Shown here: positions 1 to 12,643 of the stretch, piece after piece
How positions within the stretch are numbered: position 1 is the stretch's first letter
Layout: each line of letters begins with the position of its first letter
Assembly: GCA_025360445.1 (NCBI GenBank)
Contig: JANYCE010000026.1
Span: 1 to 37,716 of the forward strand
Length of the DNA: 37,716 nt
Reading direction: 5' to 3'
Origin: Betaproteobacteria bacterium
GTDB taxonomy: Bacteria > Pseudomonadota > Gammaproteobacteria > Burkholderiales > SG8-41
Program-made: the position numbers and the translations under genes
The notes under the pieces: model-generated
What the model saw: only the letters and a program-made list of their open reading frames with translations
What the model was told of the DNA's origin: nothing
The model's database searches: none

Positions 1-1
1 G

Positions 2-565
2 CCGGGCAGCCGGCAGAGCGAGCTCCAATACATGGCGGATCTCTTCATACGAACCGCCAAGCTGCTGCACGCACGCTTACCCAATGTTGTGTTTCTCGCG
101 CCATTGACCACGCGTGAAACCCGCGTAATGTTTCAAACCGCGCTGTATCACAACAATGCCGAAGACCTGCCGCTAACCATTCTGTTCGGCCATGCGCAGA
201 GTGCGATGGCAGCGGCCGATGTCGTGCTCGTGGCTTCAGGAACGGCGACGTTGGAGGCCGCGCTTCTCCATAAACCGATGGTAATCACATACAAGATGCC
301 ACCGGCAACGTATTGGCTGCTGCAAGGCAAAGGCTACCTGCCGTATTACGGATTGCCGAACATTCTTGCGCGCGAGTTTATCGTGCCTGAATTCATACAG
401 GACGACGCCACGCCCGAAAATCTCAACCAGGCGCTGATCAATATGCTTGCGGACGTTGCGACTCGCGATCGAATCGCGAGCAAATTCGCCGCGATGAGCA
501 CAAGCCTAAACCGCGGCGCGGCCCGGCAGGCGGCACTCGCAGTGTTACCGGTGCTGCAGGGTTAG
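2..565 (+). CDS. lpxB: Lipid-A-disaccharide synthase, C-terminal part (5' end outside window)
   Basis: LpxB joins UDP-2,3-diacylglucosamine and lipid X into the lipid A disaccharide at the inner face of the cytoplasmic membrane. The reading frame is open from base 2, so the gene enters from the left edge and the ATG at base 32 in the ORF track is internal. The first residues, PGSRQSEL, match the conserved LPGSR-x-SE nucleotide-binding loop of the family. The segment [11 protein letters not shown] and the following [10 protein letters not shown] are the typical donor-sugar site of LpxB, and YYGLPNILA is also characteristic. About 187 residues of a protein that is usually near 380 are present. 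The stop is separated from the rnhB start by one base, as expected for the lpxD-fabZ-lpxA-lpxB-rnhB operon. Identity is confident; the promoter lies outside the window. Confidence 0.95.
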   Translation, partial: PGSRQSELQYMADLFIRTAKLLHARLPNVVFLAPLTTRETRVMFQTALYHNNAEDLPLTILFGHAQSAMAAADVVLVASGTATLEAALLHKPMVITYKMPPATYWLLQGKGYLPYYGLPNILAREFIVPEFIQDDATPENLNQALINMLADVATRDRIASKFAAMSTSLNRGAARQAALAVLPVLQG

Positions 566-566
566 T

Positions 567-1151
567 ATGCGCTGCGGCGTTGACGAGGCAGGGCGCGGGC
601 CGCTCGCCGGGCCGGTGTTTGCCGCGGCAGTGATCCTGGGCGTGAGGCATGGCATCACGGGCTTGGCGGATTCCAAAACACTCAGCGCAGCGCGGCGAGA
701 TGCACTGGAGCCGAAAATTAAAAAGTACGCGATAGCATGGGCCATAGCGAGCGCGTCGGTCGAAGAAATTGACGCGCTAAACATACTGCAGGCAACGCTG
801 CTCGCGATGCGCCGCGCCGTAGAGGCGCTCGACAAGTTGCCGTCTGAAGTCTTGGTCGACGGACTTTTCTGCCCTGAGATTGCCATCCCTTCGCGTGCGA
901 TTGTCCGCGGCGACTCGCTGATCCCCGAGATATCCGCGGCGTCTATTTTGGCGAAGACCGCACGGGATGCGCTCATGGTGTCTCTGCATTCGCAATATCC
1001 CGGCTATGGGTTCGACCGGCATAAGGGCTATGGCACCGCCCGGCATCTGGAGGCATTGCGCCTGCACGGGGCCTGTGAGGTGCATCGGCGTACTTTCGCG
1101 CCCGTTAGAATCTTGCTTGGCGAGACCTGCCGCTCGACTGCTATTGTGTGA
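567..1151 (+). CDS. rnhB: Ribonuclease HII
   Basis: RNase HII cuts RNA of RNA/DNA hybrids and removes single ribonucleotides from DNA. The 194-aa protein opens with [15 protein letters not shown], the family signature. The four metal-binding acids can be placed at D6, E7, D98 (LVDG) and D116 (RGDS), followed by [12 protein letters not shown] and the [10 protein letters not shown] motif. The ATG lies one base after the lpxB stop and no better upstream start is seen. The N-terminus is therefore about ten residues shorter than in E. coli, as is common in this family. It is the last gene of the lipid A operon. Its 3' end overlaps the tail of the convergent senB gene by 11 bp, so no terminator fits between them. 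Confidence 0.95.
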   Translation: MRCGVDEAGRGPLAGPVFAAAVILGVRHGITGLADSKTLSAARRDALEPKIKKYAIAWAIASASVEEIDALNILQATLLAMRRAVEALDKLPSEVLVDGLFCPEIAIPSRAIVRGDSLIPEISAASILAKTARDALMVSLHSQYPGYGFDRHKGYGTARHLEALRLHGACEVHRRTFAPVRILLGETCRSTAIV

Positions 1152-2091
1152 ACTCGCGGATCAGTTTTTGTATCGCGGCTTTTTCACGAGCAGGCCAGGT
1201 CAAGCCGCAACGTGCAGCGCATTGACGTTTTAACTCGGCATAAAACTTTTCATCCGACTCGGCGCGCCACACTAAGCGAGCCAGGGCCCGTTCATTGCCC
1301 AGCGGAAAATATCCCGCGTAATCCTGCCCCAACATACCGACGTTTCCCGCGACCCGCGACGCGATGACCGGCACACCTGCGGCGAGCGCTTCAGTAACCA
1401 CATTGGCGCCGCCTTCCACGCGTGAACTGATGATCAAAAGCCGCGCACGCGCGAGGCGTCGCACTGCTGCGCCATGCGGCAATTCACCGATCCAGCGATA
1501 ACGTGGCTCGCGGCGCATCCACTGCTTTGCTTCCCGTTCCATAGTTTTTTTTATCGCACCGCCGATCTGGACTGCCCGCACCCGGCTGGCGGGTGGCAGG
1601 TGCGTCAACGCGGCCGCGAGGCGGAACGGGTCTTTAACCTCGCGTAGATGACCGCTGATGCAAATTTCAAATCGAGACTTAAGCGGTGAAGGTTTTTTCA
1701 TGGGTTTGGTCGACTGATAGATCACCCGCGTTTTTTGGAGCAGATGCGGCGGTAGCTCTTTAACTCCTTCGCTTTGCAAAACGATCAGGCGAGTCGCAAG
1801 ATTAAGCGAGAGTTGGGCATCGGCATCCACCCGTATGTCGCCGTAAAGATCGGTACCCGTCAGCATCAGCACGAGCGGTCGATCGGGAAATGCAGCGGCG
1901 AAGCGCGCGATCGAATCGTGACTGCGCCGGGCGTGCAGCGCAATCATGACATCGGCGTTGGCGCCGTCCCACGCCGTTTGCACACGAATCCGATGACCGA
2001 GCTCGCGCAGCAGCATGGACCAGCGTAATGCCGTATTGCGATTACCGGAGTGCGCAACGGGCCGCGCCGGCGTGATGAGTGCGATTTTCAT
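1141..2091 (-). CDS. senB: Selenosugar synthase SenB (TIGR04348-type GT-B glycosyltransferase)
   Basis: SenB is known to make a 1-selenosugar from a UDP-sugar and selenophosphate, the first committed step of selenoneine synthesis. The 316-aa product starts [11 protein letters not shown] and has the residues I recognise for this family: [10 protein letters not shown] near the N-terminus, [42 protein letters not shown] and the donor-site segment [23 protein letters not shown]. This is a two-domain GT-B fold without membrane segments. The ORF track start at 2133 is upstream and would overlap senA; I prefer the ATG at 2091 because the family begins with MKI. It is divergent from senA with only 27 bp between start codons, which supports the assignment. 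No selD-like selenophosphate synthetase (SenC) is in the window. Assignment rests on remembered family motifs, not a search. Confidence 0.85.
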   Translation of the reverse strand: MKIALITPARPVAHSGNRNTALRWSMLLRELGHRIRVQTAWDGANADVMIALHARRSHDSIARFAAAFPDRPLVLMLTGTDLYGDIRVDADAQLSLNLATRLIVLQSEGVKELPPHLLQKTRVIYQSTKPMKKPSPLKSRFEICISGHLREVKDPFRLAAALTHLPPASRVRAVQIGGAIKKTMEREAKQWMRREPRYRWIGELPHGAAVRRLARARLLIISSRVEGGANVVTEALAAGVPVIASRVAGNVGMLGQDYAGYFPLGNERALARLVWRAESDEKFYAELKRQCAARCGLTWPAREKAAIQKLIREFTQ

Positions 2092-2112
2092 GCGTTGCCG
2101 TTGAGCTAAAAT
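2085..2112 (+). promoter_or_regulatory. Candidate sigma70 promoter of senA
   Basis: A possible -10 TAAAAT (2107-2112) lies 16 bp after a weak -35 TTTTCA (2085-2090). Transcription would begin at about 2119, on the senA ATG itself, giving a leaderless or nearly leaderless mRNA. There is no Shine-Dalgarno sequence before that ATG, which is consistent. The -35 overlaps the senB start codon. This is prediction by eye only. Confidence 0.35.
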
Positions 2113-2118
2113 GTCACC

Positions 2119-3459
2119 ATGGATGCAGGGCAAACTATAGCAGAGGTCGAATCACGCAGATTGATCGCGGCTACGCCTGCGTCGGTGTTGGCCAGCCGCC
2201 TGCGCGCGGCACGTGAGCGCACATTGTTGCTTTCATGCGACCTCACTGGCGAGCAATTGCTGGGGCCCAGGCTGGCGACAGTAAATCCGCCGCTGTGGGA
2301 GATAGCCCACCTCGCGTGGTTTCAGGAGTATTGGTGCCTGCGATATCGCGATAAAAATCTGTGCGCCCCCTCGCTCATTGCGACTGCAGACTCGCTTTAC
2401 GACTCGGCGCGGGTACCGCATGCCACGCGCTGGAATCTGTCGCTGCTGCCGTTGGATACAGTACTGCACTTTCTCGATGATGTGCTCACGCGCGTGCTCG
2501 AGCGGATCGAGCTTGAGCCTGACAATGAAAGTCTGCGTTACTTCGTCGAACTTGCAGCCGCGCATGAGGAGATGCATGACGAAGCCTTTACGTATACCCG
2601 CCAGACTCACGGCTACGCCGCGCCGCGACAGAAAGACATGACGAGTCCGCAGGCAAGCGCATCCGCGGGTGATGCGGCAGTGGCGGGCGGGATCTACCTG
2701 TTGGGCGCAAAACCAGGAACCCAATTTGTTTTCGACAATGAAAAGTGGGAACACCCGGTTGTTTTAAAGCCATTTGAGATCGCGCGTGCGGCGGTGACCA
2801 ATGGCGAATTCGCGGAGTTCGTCGACGATGGCGGTTACGCAAGGGCTGAATGCTGGTGTGAAGCCGGGCGGCAATGGCGTCAAGAGGCCGCCGCACTCGC
2901 ACCGGTTTACTGGGTTAAGCAAGGCGGTGAGTGGTATCACCGCGTCTATGACAACGTCGTTGCTTTGCCATCTGAGACAGCAGTCATCCACATAAACTGG
3001 TATGAAGCCGACGCGTGGTGCCGGTGGGCTGGTCGCCGGCTGCCGTCCGAGGCCGAGTGGGAGCAAGCAGCGGCGACAACTGCAATAGATGCCGAAGGTA
3101 CTGTAGCCAAGCGCGTATATCCGTGGGGACATCAGCCTTCGGATTTCTTACGTGCAAATCTCTATGGTGTGGCGGGCTCGGTCGCGCCGGTAGGCGCGTT
3201 TCAAACCGGCGACAGCGCATGGGGTTGCCGCCAGATGCTCGGCAACGTGTGGGAGTGGACCGCCGACTGGTTTAATCCATATCCGGGTTTCGTCCGCGAC
3301 CCGTATAAGGAATATTCGGAGCCATGGTTTGGCAGTCATAAAGTTCTGCGCGGCGGCTGCTTTGCAACGACCGCTGCGCTGTTGCGCAACACCTGGCGAA
3401 ATTTTTATATGCCGGACAGGCGCGACGTGTTCGCCGGCTTTCGCACGTGCGCGCGATGA
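2119..3459 (+). CDS. senA: Selenoneine synthase SenA (EgtB-like non-heme iron enzyme)
   Basis: SenA couples hercynine with the selenosugar made by SenB in an O2-dependent C-Se bond-forming reaction. It is a paralogue of the sulfoxide synthase EgtB of ergothioneine synthesis. The 446-aa protein has an N-terminal DinB_2-like domain (about residues 25-170) with EIAHLAWF (H64) and HEEMHDE (H149, H153), which fit the three-histidine iron site of EgtB. A C-terminal FGE-sulfatase domain (about 190-446) carries RLPSEAEWE, MLGNVWEWTADWF and LRGGCFAT. LYDSARVPHATRW resembles SenA more than classical EgtB. The neighbouring senB is the main reason for calling SenA rather than EgtB. The start is uncertain: TTG at 2161 and GTG at 2185 are in-frame options that would still leave the domain intact. 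The stop overlaps the next gene by ATGA. Confidence 0.8.
   Translation: MDAGQTIAEVESRRLIAATPASVLASRLRAARERTLLLSCDLTGEQLLGPRLATVNPPLWEIAHLAWFQEYWCLRYRDKNLCAPSLIATADSLYDSARVPHATRWNLSLLPLDTVLHFLDDVLTRVLERIELEPDNESLRYFVELAAAHEEMHDEAFTYTRQTHGYAAPRQKDMTSPQASASAGDAAVAGGIYLLGAKPGTQFVFDNEKWEHPVVLKPFEIARAAVTNGEFAEFVDDGGYARAECWCEAGRQWRQEAAALAPVYWVKQGGEWYHRVYDNVVALPSETAVIHINWYEADAWCRWAGRRLPSEAEWEQAAATTAIDAEGTVAKRVYPWGHQPSDFLRANLYGVAGSVAPVGAFQTGDSAWGCRQMLGNVWEWTADWFNPYPGFVRDPYKEYSEPWFGSHKVLRGGCFATTAALLRNTWRNFYMPDRRDVFAGFRTCAR
2134..2139 (-). promoter_or_regulatory. Candidate -10 element of senB inside senA
   Basis: On the minus strand TATAGT (5 of 6 to consensus) lies about 43 bp upstream of the senB ATG, inside the first codons of senA. 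No good -35 is visible 16-18 bp upstream. If real, the two sen promoters overlap face to face and each lies in or at the other gene. Confidence 0.3.
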
Positions 3460-4250
3460 AGAGGATAGTGTCCGCCGATAACCCGCGATTCAAGGCTTTG
3501 CTTAAACTTGCGGAGTCGTCGCGCGAGCGCAAGAAGCACGGTTTTTCACTGCTCGACGGCTCTCATCTTGTCGCGGCCTACAGCGAGCACATCGGTCTGC
3601 CGGAAGAGTTGGTCGTCAGTGATAGGGGAGCGGAGGACCCTGAAGTCAAGGCTCTCATTGAAGCACTGGCGCCCGTCGCGCCTTTGCTGCTCTCGGCTCA
3701 ACTTTTTCATCAGCTCTCGACCGTCGCCACGCCGACGGGCATTTTGGCGGTAGTCAAAACACCACGGCCACCGGCCATGCCGGCACAAATAGAAGCGTGC
3801 GTGCTGCTCGAGGATATTCAGGATCCCGGCAATCTGGGTTCGCTGTTGCGTTCGGCGGCAGCCGCTGGCATGAGGCACATTTTTCTTTCCAAGTCGTCGG
3901 TGCAGGCTTGGTCGCCGCGCGTACTGCGGGCCGGCATGGGGGCGCACTTCATGCTGAAAATCCACGAGCAATGCGATTTAATCAAGCTGATTCCGACACT
4001 GCAGGCGCGCGTGATCGCAACCAGTCATCGCGCGCAGACGTCAGTGTTCGAGACTAATCTAACGGGGCCGGTCGCATTGATGTATGGCAATGAAGGCACC
4101 GGGCTGTCGACGGAGCTGATGGCGACGGCGCATGAAATCGTTTCGATACCGATGGCGGGCGGGACTGAGTCGCTGAACATTGCCGCCGCTGCGGCGATAT
4201 GTTTGTTTGAGCGCGTCCGCCAGCAGCAGGTGGCGCGCCGGACTCAGTAG
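3456..4250 (+). CDS. SpoU/TrmH-family RNA 2'-O-methyltransferase
   Basis: This 264-aa protein is a SPOUT-class methyltransferase that uses S-adenosylmethionine to methylate a ribose 2'-OH of rRNA or tRNA. The exact substrate cannot be read from the sequence. The N-terminal part resembles the substrate-binding domain (NPRFKALLKLAESSRER, LLDGSHLV). The C-terminal knot has motif 1 DPGNLGSLLRSAAAAG, motif 2 YGNEGTGLS and motif 3 IPMAGGTESLNIAAAAA. I chose the ATG at 3456 rather than the GTG at 3447. It gives an ATGA overlap with the senA stop, suggesting translational coupling. In related genomes this gene normally follows rnhB directly, so the sen pair appears inserted between them. Its end overlaps the tail of ppsR by 7 bp. 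Confidence 0.9.
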   Translation: MKRIVSADNPRFKALLKLAESSRERKKHGFSLLDGSHLVAAYSEHIGLPEELVVSDRGAEDPEVKALIEALAPVAPLLLSAQLFHQLSTVATPTGILAVVKTPRPPAMPAQIEACVLLEDIQDPGNLGSLLRSAAAAGMRHIFLSKSSVQAWSPRVLRAGMGAHFMLKIHEQCDLIKLIPTLQARVIATSHRAQTSVFETNLTGPVALMYGNEGTGLSTELMATAHEIVSIPMAGGTESLNIAAAAAICLFERVRQQQVARRTQ

Positions 4251-5080
4251 ACGCGGCGTACGAGATTGGCCTGCTGCAGGATCGTTGTCGCAAGTTCCTC
4301 GACGGATTTGCTCGTGACGTCCAGGTAAGGAATTCCTTCCTGGCGCATCAGCGCTTCAGCTTCGCGTACTTCGAATTCGCAGTTGGTGCGCGTGGCATAA
4401 GTGCTGTTAGGGCGCCGCTCGGTGCGAATTTTTTCCAGCCGGTCGGGTTTAATCGTAAGGCCGAACAAACGCTTGCGCAGTGACTTGACCTGGCCCGGCA
4501 ACTGCATACTCGCGAAATCTTCGGGCACCAACGGATAGTTGGCGGCGCGAATGCCGAATTGCATTGCAAGGTACAGGCACGTAGGTGTTTTCCCACAACG
4601 CGACACGCCGACCAGAATAACGTCGGCGTCAGCCAGGTCGCGCGTAGATACGCCGTCGTCATGGCTTAGTGAATAATTTACCGCTTCCATTCGATAATGA
4701 TAATTGGCGACATCGGTTGCGCTGTGAGAACGACCCACCGCATGCGAGGCGAGTTCGCCGAGTTCTTTCTCCAGCGGAAGAATAAATATGTCAAAGCAAT
4801 CAAGGAATAGAGCGCTGGCAGTCGCCACGACGCTTGACACTTCCTGATTGACCAGTGTGCTGAATATGAGTGGACGAGTGCCATCTTTCGCGCCCTGGTC
4901 ATTTATTTGCTTGAGCGCAGCTCGCGCCTTTTCGATGGAATCAACGAAGGGCAAGGTCACTTCATTAAATGACACCATTTCAAACTGCGTGAGCAAACTG
5001 TGCCCGAGCATCTCGGCTGTAATTCCGGTGCGGTCGGAGATGAAAAAGGCAGAACGCTTTTGCGGCATCGCGATAGTCAA
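4244..5080 (-). CDS. ppsR: PEP synthase regulatory protein (bifunctional kinase/pyrophosphorylase)
   Basis: PpsR (DUF299) inactivates PEP synthetase by ADP-dependent phosphorylation of a threonine next to the catalytic histidine and reactivates it by Pi-dependent dephosphorylation. The 278-aa protein has the family start FFISDRTGITAE and the P-loop-like VGVSRCGKTPT around residues 157-167. It also has YPLVPEDF, LFGLTIKPDRL and the C-terminal PYLDVTSKSVEE. An alternative start at MPQKRS (5068) is equally reasonable. It is divergent from its target gene ppsA, the common arrangement in betaproteobacteria, with about 60-70 bp between the starts. Its tail overlaps the RNA methyltransferase tail. 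Confidence 0.95.
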   Translation of the reverse strand: MTIAMPQKRSAFFISDRTGITAEMLGHSLLTQFEMVSFNEVTLPFVDSIEKARAALKQINDQGAKDGTRPLIFSTLVNQEVSSVVATASALFLDCFDIFILPLEKELGELASHAVGRSHSATDVANYHYRMEAVNYSLSHDDGVSTRDLADADVILVGVSRCGKTPTCLYLAMQFGIRAANYPLVPEDFASMQLPGQVKSLRKRLFGLTIKPDRLEKIRTERRPNSTYATRTNCEFEVREAEALMRQEGIPYLDVTSKSVEELATTILQQANLVRRVY

Positions 5081-5142
5081 TCAAAATAGAACCGGTAAAA
5101 TAGCTTTTTTTGATGCTTTGCACAAATTTTATAGGCTGCCCA

Positions 5143-7539
5143 ATGAGTAACAATCCATATGTCATCCCATTCGAAAACCTTCGCATGCAAGACGTCGGGC
5201 GCGTCGGCGGCAAAAATGCCTCATTAGGGGAGATGATCGGTCAGCTGGCGGGCGCCGGCGTTCGCGTGCCAGGCGGTTTCGCGACAACGGCCGATGCCTA
5301 TCGCGAATTTCTTGCTCATGAGGGTCTCGACAAGCGCATAGAGCAAAAGCTTCTCAAATTAAACGTAGAGGATGTCAATGCGCTCGCGGCGGCAGGCCAA
5401 GAAATCCGCGCCTGGATCACAGCGCAACCTTTTCCTGGGCAGCTCGAGCAAGACGTCGCTGCGGCCTATCAGTCGTTGCAGCACGGTGCGAATGATGACT
5501 TATCAGTGGCAGTACGCTCATCGGCAACTGCGGAAGATCTACCGGACGCGTCGTTTGCCGGCCAGCAGGAAACCTTTCTGAATATCCACGGGCTCTCCAG
5601 TGTGCTTGATGCGGTCAAGCACGTGTTTGCATCGCTCTACAACGATCGCGCAATTTCATACCGCGTGCACAAAAATTTCATACACGCAGATGTCGCATTG
5701 TCCGCCGGCATTCAACGCATGGTGCGCAGCGATCTCGCAGCGAGCGGGGTTATGTTCACGCTGGATACGGAATCGGGATTCGACCAGGTCGTGTTCATTA
5801 CGTCCGCCTACGGCTTGGGGGAAACGGTGGTGCAGGGGCAGGTTAATCCGGACGAGTTTTACGTATACAAACCGGCGCTCATGCACGGCAGAAAGGCAAT
5901 CATCCGGCGCAACCTTGGCTCCAAGGCGTTGCGCATGACATTTACGGATTCGCGCGTCGCCGGTAGATCGGTGCGCACGGACGAAGTGCCCGAACAGGAA
6001 CGGCGCCGCTTTTCGATTAGCGATGCGGACGTCGAGGAGTTGGCGCGCTTCGGGCTCATCATCGAGCAGCACTACAAGCGCGCGATGGACATTGAATGGG
6101 GCCGCGACGGGATAGACGGGAAACTCTATATCTTGCAGGCCCGCCCGGAGACCGTGAAAGCCAGCGAGAAAGTCGATACCTTGCGCCGCTACCGGCTGAA
6201 GCAGCGGTCTGACGTCCTGGCATCCGGACGCGCAATCGGCCAACGAGTGGGGTCGGGACCGGTGAAGCTGGTGCAAAGCGCGGCCGAAATGGATCGCGTG
6301 CATCCAGGCGACGTGCTGGTGACGGATATGACTGATCCCGACTGGGAGCCGGTCATGAAGCGCGCGTCGGCAATTGTCACGAACCGCGGCGGGCGCACCT
6401 GTCATGCCGCAATTATTGCGCGCGAACTTGGCATTCCGGCAGTGGTCGGTTGCGGCGACGCCACCCGGGTGTTGAAAGAAGGGCGATCAGTGACGGTATC
6501 CTGCGCGGAAGGCGATACCGGCTATGTCTATCGCGGCATTCTTGAAGTAGAAATTATCGACCTATCGCTAGAAGCGATGCCGAAAGCGCCTCTCAAAATA
6601 ACGATGAACGTCGGCAACCCGGAACTCGCGTTTGAGTTTCAGCGCCTGCCCAACGACGGGGTGGGCCTGGCCCGACTTGAGTTCATTATTGCGCGCATGA
6701 TAGGCGTACACCCCAAGGCAATACTTGCGTATCCCGACTTGCCAGGTGATCTCAAAATTGCGGTCGAGCAGCACGCAGCAGGTTATGCGAATCCAGTCGA
6801 GTTTTACGTCGAGAAATTGTGCGAAGGCGTGGCCACGCTCGGCGCGGCGTTCTGGCCGAAGCCCGTAATCGTGCGTCTGTCGGATTTTAAATCCAACGAA
6901 TATTCGAGTTTGACCGGCGGCTCCAAATACGAGCCGCACGAAGAAAATCCCATGCTGGGTTTTCGCGGCGCGTCGCGCTATATCGCAGCGGCATTTCGCG
7001 ATTGTTTCGAACTCGAATGCCGCGCAATGAAAAAAGTGCGCGACGAAATGGGTCTAACTAACGTAGAGCTCATGGTGCCGTTTGTGCGCACGGTCGGGGA
7101 AGCCAGGCAGGTTATCGAGTTGCTGGCCCACAACGGCTTGCGGCGCGGTGAAAACGGGTTGCGCATTATCATGATGTGCGAGATACCGTCGAACGCGATT
7201 CTCGCCGACCAGTTTCTCGAACACTTCGACGGCTTCTCGATAGGATCCAACGACATGACGCAGATGACGCTCGCACTCGACCGCGACTCAGGCATCATCG
7301 CGGAAGGCTTCGACGAGCGTGATCCCGCGGTCAAGCACATGCTGCATCTTGCAATCCAGGCCTGCCGCAAAGCGGGCAAATATGTTGGCATCTGCGGGCA
7401 GGGTCCATCAGACCATCCGGACCTCGCAAAATGGTTGATGGAAGAGGGGATCGGCAGCTTGTCACTTAATCCCGACACGGTGGTTGAAACCTGGCTCTAT
7501 CTTGCGAATGAAGCCAAGAAGTCGGCGGCTCCGACATGA
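5143..7539 (+). CDS. ppsA: Phosphoenolpyruvate synthase
   Basis: PpsA converts pyruvate, ATP and water to PEP, AMP and phosphate, feeding gluconeogenesis. The start at 5143 ([10 protein letters not shown]) is preferred to the TTG at 5110 in the ORF track because it matches the family N-terminus and length: 798 aa against 792 in E. coli. The N-terminal ATP-binding domain contains [11 protein letters not shown] and [26 protein letters not shown]. The swivelling domain has [22 protein letters not shown] with catalytic His421. T419, the residue PpsR phosphorylates in E. coli, is at the same number. The C-terminal PEP/pyruvate domain has [11 protein letters not shown] and [14 protein letters not shown] weak TAAAAT (5096-5101) in the ppsR-ppsA gap could be its -10. 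It is an isolated transcription unit, followed by the pyrG promoter. Confidence 0.97.
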   Translation: MSNNPYVIPFENLRMQDVGRVGGKNASLGEMIGQLAGAGVRVPGGFATTADAYREFLAHEGLDKRIEQKLLKLNVEDVNALAAAGQEIRAWITAQPFPGQLEQDVAAAYQSLQHGANDDLSVAVRSSATAEDLPDASFAGQQETFLNIHGLSSVLDAVKHVFASLYNDRAISYRVHKNFIHADVALSAGIQRMVRSDLAASGVMFTLDTESGFDQVVFITSAYGLGETVVQGQVNPDEFYVYKPALMHGRKAIIRRNLGSKALRMTFTDSRVAGRSVRTDEVPEQERRRFSISDADVEELARFGLIIEQHYKRAMDIEWGRDGIDGKLYILQARPETVKASEKVDTLRRYRLKQRSDVLASGRAIGQRVGSGPVKLVQSAAEMDRVHPGDVLVTDMTDPDWEPVMKRASAIVTNRGGRTCHAAIIARELGIPAVVGCGDATRVLKEGRSVTVSCAEGDTGYVYRGILEVEIIDLSLEAMPKAPLKITMNVGNPELAFEFQRLPNDGVGLARLEFIIARMIGVHPKAILAYPDLPGDLKIAVEQHAAGYANPVEFYVEKLCEGVATLGAAFWPKPVIVRLSDFKSNEYSSLTGGSKYEPHEENPMLGFRGASRYIAAAFRDCFELECRAMKKVRDEMGLTNVELMVPFVRTVGEARQVIELLAHNGLRRGENGLRIIMMCEIPSNAILADQFLEHFDGFSIGSNDMTQMTLALDRDSGIIAEGFDERDPAVKHMLHLAIQACRKAGKYVGICGQGPSDHPDLAKWLMEEGIGSLSLNPDTVVETWLYLANEAKKSAAPT
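7396..7403 (+). other. KOPS-like octamer GGGCAGGG
   Basis: Matches the FtsK-orienting polar sequence consensus GGGNAGGG. It lies on the + strand left of the dif site, so it points toward dif, the polarity expected for a terminus. It is within ppsA. Confidence 0.45.
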
Positions 7540-7558
7540 TGTGTGCAGGCGAATTGCA

Positions 7559-7587
7559 TTGAGTGGAAGATTTGATTGCGTTAGAAT
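7559..7587 (+). promoter_or_regulatory. Candidate sigma70 promoter of the pyrG-kdsA-eno-ftsB operon
   Basis: TTGAGT (7559-7564) is followed after exactly 17 bp by TAGAAT (7582-7587), matching 4/6 and 5/6 of the consensus. Initiation would be near 7594, about 19 nt before the pyrG ATG. It is the only clear promoter-like pair between ppsA and pyrG. Confidence 0.55.
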
Positions 7588-7606
7588 ATGAAAACGGCTC
7601 GCATGA

Positions 7607-9298
<1,692 letters not shown>

Positions 9299-9304
9299 CG
9301 CGTT

Positions 9305-11439
<2,135 letters not shown>

Positions 11440-11457
11440 CGCGTTGACAGGCACGGC

Positions 11458-11757
11458 GTGAAACTTGTCACCCTCGCGCTGCTTGCCCTGATCGTTCTGC
11501 TTCAACATCCACTATGGCTCGGCAAAGGCAGTTGGTTGCGGGTATGGGACATCGATCAGCAGGTGCGCGCGCAACGCGAGGCCAACCAAAAACTCGTGGT
11601 GCGTAACGCTGGGCTTGACGCCGAAGTCCGCGATTTAAAACAAGGGCTCGATGCGATTGAAGAACGCGCGCGCAGCGAACTGGGAATGATCAAGCGCGAC
11701 GAAATTTTTTTCCAGATTCTGGAGGAGCGCCAACCTCCCAAGGCCCCGCAACCCTGA
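11458..11757 (+). CDS. ftsB: Cell division protein FtsB
   Basis: FtsB is a bitopic inner-membrane protein that forms the FtsQLB complex and helps activate septal peptidoglycan synthesis. The 99-aa product starts at GTG with a very short cytoplasmic end. One transmembrane helix follows (about residues 3-20, [17 protein letters not shown]), then a periplasmic coiled coil (about 30-75) with [11 protein letters not shown] and an acidic/aromatic end. The motif [20 protein letters not shown] is typical. Its place directly after eno is conserved in many proteobacteria. There is no clear terminator before the convergent folD end, 10 bp away. Confidence 0.93.
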   Translation: MKLVTLALLALIVLLQHPLWLGKGSWLRVWDIDQQVRAQREANQKLVVRNAGLDAEVRDLKQGLDAIEERARSELGMIKRDEIFFQILEERQPPKAPQP

Positions 11758-11767
11758 GCAGAATGCG

Positions 11768-12643
11768 TTATTGCGCCGGGTAAGGCACTTCAATGCCCAA
11801 ACTGCGTTCAGCCGCAGTTACAGTATTTGCAAGCAGCATCGCCACTGTCATGCGCCCGACGCCACCCGGTACCGGCGTGATGCGCGAAGCAACCTGACTG
11901 GCAGATGCGAAATCGACATCTCCCGCTAATTTTCCGTCCGGCATACGGTTGATACCAATGTCGATCACTACTGCGCCAGGCTTGATCATGGAACCGTCGA
12001 TGAGTCCCGGGCGCCCCACCGCTACCGCAAGAATATCGGCGATCGACGTGTATTGCCGAAGGTCGGTAGTTTTGGAATTGCACACGCTGACGGTTGCGCC
12101 ACGCGCAATCAACATGAGTGCCAGCGGCTTGCCTACCAGTGCGCTGCGTCCAATCACTACCGCGTTGCGGCCTTCGATCGGACTCCGCGCATAATCAAGC
12201 ATCGTCATCACACCCAGCGGCGTGCACGGCGCGAGCAGTGTGTGTCCGGCGACCATCGCACCCAGATTTACCCAGTTGAACCCATCGACATCCTTGGCGG
12301 GCGTAATCGCCTGCAGAATGCGCTCGGACCTCAGGTGCGCAGGCAGCGGTAGTTGAACGAGAATGCCGTGAATGCGCGAGTCCGCGTTTAACGCTTGCAG
12401 TTTCGAGAATATCTCGTGCTCGCTACAGTCCGCCGGAAACTCGAACATCTCCGAATGCACTCCGACCCTCGCGCACGCCCGCGCTTTGTTCTTCAAATAA
12501 ATCCGCGATGCGGAATTCTCCCCAATCAGAATCGCAGCGAGACCGGGTTGAATGCCGCGGACGTGCAGGCGTTGAATGCGCTCATGTAGCTGCGCATATA
12601 CATCTTGGGCGATGGCGGCCCCGTCGAGCAGTATGGCAGCCAC
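11768..12643 (-). CDS. folD: Methylene-THF dehydrogenase / methenyl-THF cyclohydrolase
   Basis: FolD interconverts 5,10-methylene-THF and 10-formyl-THF (NADP+-linked dehydrogenase plus cyclohydrolase), supplying one-carbon units. The 291-aa protein has the substrate-site segment SASRIYLKNKARACARVG, with the catalytic lysine in YLKNK. It also has GILVQLPLPAHL, KDVDGFN, PCTPLGVMTML, the dinucleotide-binding VIGRSALVGKPLALML and the C-terminal TPVPGGVGRMTVAMLLANT. Length is normal. It is a single leftward gene, convergent with the ftsB end of the eno operon. No convincing promoter was found in the roughly 220 bp upstream. Confidence 0.97.
   Translation of the reverse strand: MAAILLDGAAIAQDVYAQLHERIQRLHVRGIQPGLAAILIGENSASRIYLKNKARACARVGVHSEMFEFPADCSEHEIFSKLQALNADSRIHGILVQLPLPAHLRSERILQAITPAKDVDGFNWVNLGAMVAGHTLLAPCTPLGVMTMLDYARSPIEGRNAVVIGRSALVGKPLALMLIARGATVSVCNSKTTDLRQYTSIADILAVAVGRPGLIDGSMIKPGAVVIDIGINRMPDGKLAGDVDFASASQVASRITPVPGGVGRMTVAMLLANTVTAAERSLGIEVPYPAQ

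Noticed and set aside
2119-3459. Calling the EgtB-like gene egtB (ergothioneine)
   Set aside because: The divergent TIGR04348-type glycosyltransferase partner and the absence of egtD beside it favour SenA; EgtB remains the alternative.
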